Below, in pieces: positions 5,332 through 7,583 of a stretch of 7,583 nt of DNA. The DNA is from Acidobacteriota bacterium (GTDB lineage Bacteria > Acidobacteriota > Terriglobia > Terriglobales > Acidobacteriaceae), in contig JAJZAL010000250.1 of NCBI GenBank assembly GCA_021799405.1, forward strand, positions 1 to 7,583. The letters are read 5' to 3'. The first letter of the stretch is position 1. Each line of letters opens with the position of its first letter. Under the pieces are notes generated by a model that saw only the letters and a program-made list of their open reading frames with translations, was not told the origin of the DNA and made no database searches. The translations under genes and the position numbers were made by a program.

Positions 5332-7583
5332 TTACACGACGAAATACTTTGCCTGCGGGTGATGCACCACGATGGCGTTGGTGCTCTGCTCCGGTTCAAG
5401 ATGAAAACCTTCGGTCAGACGCACGCCGATCCGCTCTTCGGGCTTGAGCAGACGGAAGATTTTCGTCTGATCCTCAAGATTCGGGCAGGCCGGATAGCCG
5501 AAGGAATAGCGCGAGCCACGATACTTCTGATGAAAGAGGTCAGAGACGCGCGGCGCGTCCTCGCCCGTAATCCCCAGAAACCCGCGCGCCCGCTTGTGCG
5601 TCAGCTCAGCCAGCGCCTCGGCAGTTTCCACGGAGAGCCCATGCAGATAAAGGTACTTGGTAAAGTCGCCGGCTTCGAAGAGACTGAGCGTCTGTCGGCT
5701 GGCCTCGGAACCAATGGTCACAATCGAGAAGCCGACCACATCGCGCTGGCCTGTCCCCAGCGGCTCGAAGAAATCGGCAATCGAAAGCCGGCGGCCCTGG
5801 GACTGCCGCGGGAAGATGATCCGCTCCAGCTCGCGCTCCGGGTCTTCCGGATCAAAGATGATCAGATCGTCGCGTTGGCTGGCGCAGGGATAAAAGCCAA
5901 TGATCGACTTGGGCTCGAACCAGCCTGAATCTGCTACGTCTTTTTCCAGCTCGTGCAGGATGGGGCGATACTTCTCTTCCACCAGGCGCAGGTAATCGGC
6001 CTGCGCGGCGGTCTTGAGCTGCCACTGGTTCTTGAAGAGCGCGGTCTCATTGAGATAGGCAAAGACTTCGTCGAGCTTGTAGTCGGTGAAGACGCGCGCG
6101 CCCCAGAAAGCGGGCTGGGGAATCTCGGTGACTCTTTCGACGGCCGGCGAGCGCCCTTCCGGCGTCAATTCGACCAGCGTCAGATCCGGCGTTGCCACGG
6201 CAGCCTTGGTAAAGACCTTCACCGTCTTGCCTTCGGTTTCGCGCTGGGCGCGCACGGCGGAATCATCCGAGGTCAGATCGGTCATCACGTGCAGTCCCGC
6301 GAAGGCGTCCTCGGCATAAAAGACCGGTCCGGCATATTCCTTGCGCAGGTCGTCCTCGACATACTTGCGGGTGAGCGCCGCGCCGCCGCAGACGACCGGC
6401 ACGCCCATTCCCAGCCGCTCCAGGTCCTGGAGCACATACTTCATCTCAAGCGTGGACTTGACCAGCAGGCCGCTGAGCCCGATAGCGTCGGCATTGACCT
6501 CGCGCGCGGCGGCAATGATGGCATCAGACGGCTGCTTGATGCCGAGGTTGACCACGCGAAAGCCGTTGTTCGAGAGGATGATATCGACCAGGTTCTTGCC
6601 AATGTCGTGCACATCGCCCTTGACCGTGGCCAGCACCATCGTCCCCTTGCCGCCACCATCAGACTTCTCCATCTTCGGCTCAAGGTAGGCAACCGCGGCC
6701 TTCATCACGGAAGCCGAATCGAGCACCGACGGAAGTTGCATCTTGCGTGCTCCGAAGAGATCGCCGACGGTCTTCATGCCATCCAGCAGTACGGTGTTGA
6801 TCAGATCCAGGGGCGTGTAGGTTGCCAGCGCTTCTTCAAGTGCTTTTTCAAGAGTCTGCTTATGCTCGCCGTGACCGATGGACCGCTCGCCGCGAATAAT
6901 GAGCTGCTTGAGCTTCTCCTCAATAGCGAGACTTTCAACCGCCGCTTCGTCTTCCTCCTGAGCGCCCTTGGCCGAGCCGGTAAAGTGGGCCATGTAAGCC
7001 TGAAGCGGGTCCACATCGCCGCTGCGGTCCTGAAAGATGAGCTTGCGCGCAAGTTCAACTTCAACTTCAGGAATTTTGTATAGAGGATAGATTTTGCTGT
7101 AGTTAACAATAGCTGAATCCAGACCGCGATCCACCGCTTCCTTGAGGAAAACGCTGTTGAGAACGCGGCGGGCATAGGCGTTCAGGCCGAAAGAGATGTT
7201 GGAGACGCCCAAGACGGTTTTGCACAGCGGCAACTCCTGCTTGATGCGCCGTACGGCTTCCAGCGTCTCGATGGCCGCGGTGCGATAGTCCTCCTGCCCA
7301 GTGGAAATGGGCAGCGTAAGCGGGTCGAAGATCAGGTCCTCGGAACGCAAACCATACTTGTTGACTGCCAGGTCATGGATACGATGCGCGATGGCGACCT
7401 TCCGGTCAGCGGTAAGCGCCATGCCCTGCTCGTCGATGGTGAGTGCAATGACTGCGGCGCCATAGCGGCGCGCCATGGGCAGGACAAGACTGGTTCGCTT
7501 CTCGCCGTCCTCCAGGTTGATGGAGTTGATGATGGGCTTGCCGGGAATGCGCTTGAGAGCCTCCTCGATGACGTTAGCCTCAG
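5332..7583 (-). CDS. metH: Cobalamin-dependent methionine synthase (MetH), C-terminal 749 residues; 5' end beyond window
   Basis: MetH transfers the methyl group of 5-methyltetrahydrofolate to homocysteine through methylcobalamin, in the cytosol. The open frame runs to the right edge: codons before the internal Met at 7476 read KPIINSINLEDGEKR, typical of the pterin-binding barrel, so 7476 is not the true start. Counting from the first full codon in the window, the end of the pterin domain is followed by the B12 cap with its helical bundle (about 200-305). The Rossmann B12 domain comes next with the GDVHDIGKN motif, whose His (about 325, bases 6609-6607) is the lower cobalt ligand. The AdoMet-binding reactivation domain (about 450-749) contains GFYPCAS, RYSFGYPACPN and RLTEGFHLEPEQS. 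All expected motifs for catalysis and reactivation are intact. Full MetH is about 1,150-1,250 residues; whether the homocysteine domain is fused or separate cannot be seen. A terminator follows directly. Assignment is firm. Confidence 0.97.
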   Translation of the reverse strand, partial: EANVIEEALKRIPGKPIINSINLEDGEKRTSLVLPMARRYGAAVIALTIDEQGMALTADRKVAIAHRIHDLAVNKYGLRSEDLIFDPLTLPISTGQEDYRTAAIETLEAVRRIKQELPLCKTVLGVSNISFGLNAYARRVLNSVFLKEAVDRGLDSAIVNYSKIYPLYKIPEVEVELARKLIFQDRSGDVDPLQAYMAHFTGSAKGAQEEDEAAVESLAIEEKLKQLIIRGERSIGHGEHKQTLEKALEEALATYTPLDLINTVLLDGMKTVGDLFGARKMQLPSVLDSASVMKAAVAYLEPKMEKSDGGGKGTMVLATVKGDVHDIGKNLVDIILSNNGFRVVNLGIKQPSDAIIAAAREVNADAIGLSGLLVKSTLEMKYVLQDLERLGMGVPVVCGGAALTRKYVEDDLRKEYAGPVFYAEDAFAGLHVMTDLTSDDSAVRAQRETEGKTVKVFTKAAVATPDLTLVELTPEGRSPAVERVTEIPQPAFWGARVFTDYKLDEVFAYLNETALFKNQWQLKTAAQADYLRLVEEKYRPILHELEKDVADSGWFEPKSIIGFYPCASQRDDLIIFDPEDPERELERIIFPRQSQGRRLSIADFFEPLGTGQRDVVGFSIVTIGSEASRQTLSLFEAGDFTKYLYLHGLSVETAEALAELTHKRARGFLGITGEDAPRVSDLFHQKYRGSRYSFGYPACPNLEDQTKIFRLLKPEERIGVRLTEGFHLEPEQSTNAIVVHHPQAKYFVV

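Noticed and set aside
5953..7083. Plus-strand open frame of 376 codons
   Set aside because: Antisense to metH, His/Arg/Leu-rich translation with no domain; a codon-bias shadow.

Overview
All six protein genes found here lie on the minus strand. The base composition is GC-rich (roughly 60 percent by eye), and long spurious open frames lie antisense to the real genes. A GC-rich genome, a secreted protein with an IPAG-type domain and a Pro/Tyr/Ala tail, a GH16 lipoprotein, and an intergenic heptamer of the TCAGTTG type together suggest an Acidobacteriota member, probably Terriglobia. That placement is inference from general style, not from a marker gene.

Layout in the direction of transcription (right to left). 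The right edge cuts a cobalamin-dependent methionine synthase (metH, 5332-7583). It ends at a probable terminator directly after its stop codon. Next come a secreted Pro/Tyr-rich protein of unknown function (4006-5106), with a possibly structured 5' leader and a good downstream terminator, and a GH16 family lipoprotein (2561-3724). After a 303-base gene-free stretch comes a siroheme/[4Fe-4S] sulfite or nitrite reductase (560-2257). A Met8/CysG-N type siroheme synthase follows 32 bases later (start 527, cut by the left edge). The last two genes fit one operon, enzyme plus the means to make its cofactor.

The most interesting part is the leader of that operon (about 2274-2449). A sigma70-like promoter is followed, at the expected start-point distance, by the ATG of a 17-codon frame with four cysteine codons in two pairs (CCRCC). 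The end of this frame contains a segment that can pair with the 5' arm of a perfect 12-bp terminator, and that terminator ends only 16 bases before the reductase ATG. These are the elements of ribosome-mediated transcription attenuation, here apparently sensing cysteine supply, with a possibly leaderless leader peptide. If so, the reductase is more likely assimilatory sulfite reductase than nitrite reductase: sulfite to sulfide to cysteine. MetH at the other end of the window also serves sulfur amino acid metabolism, but the two loci are separated by unrelated genes and terminators.
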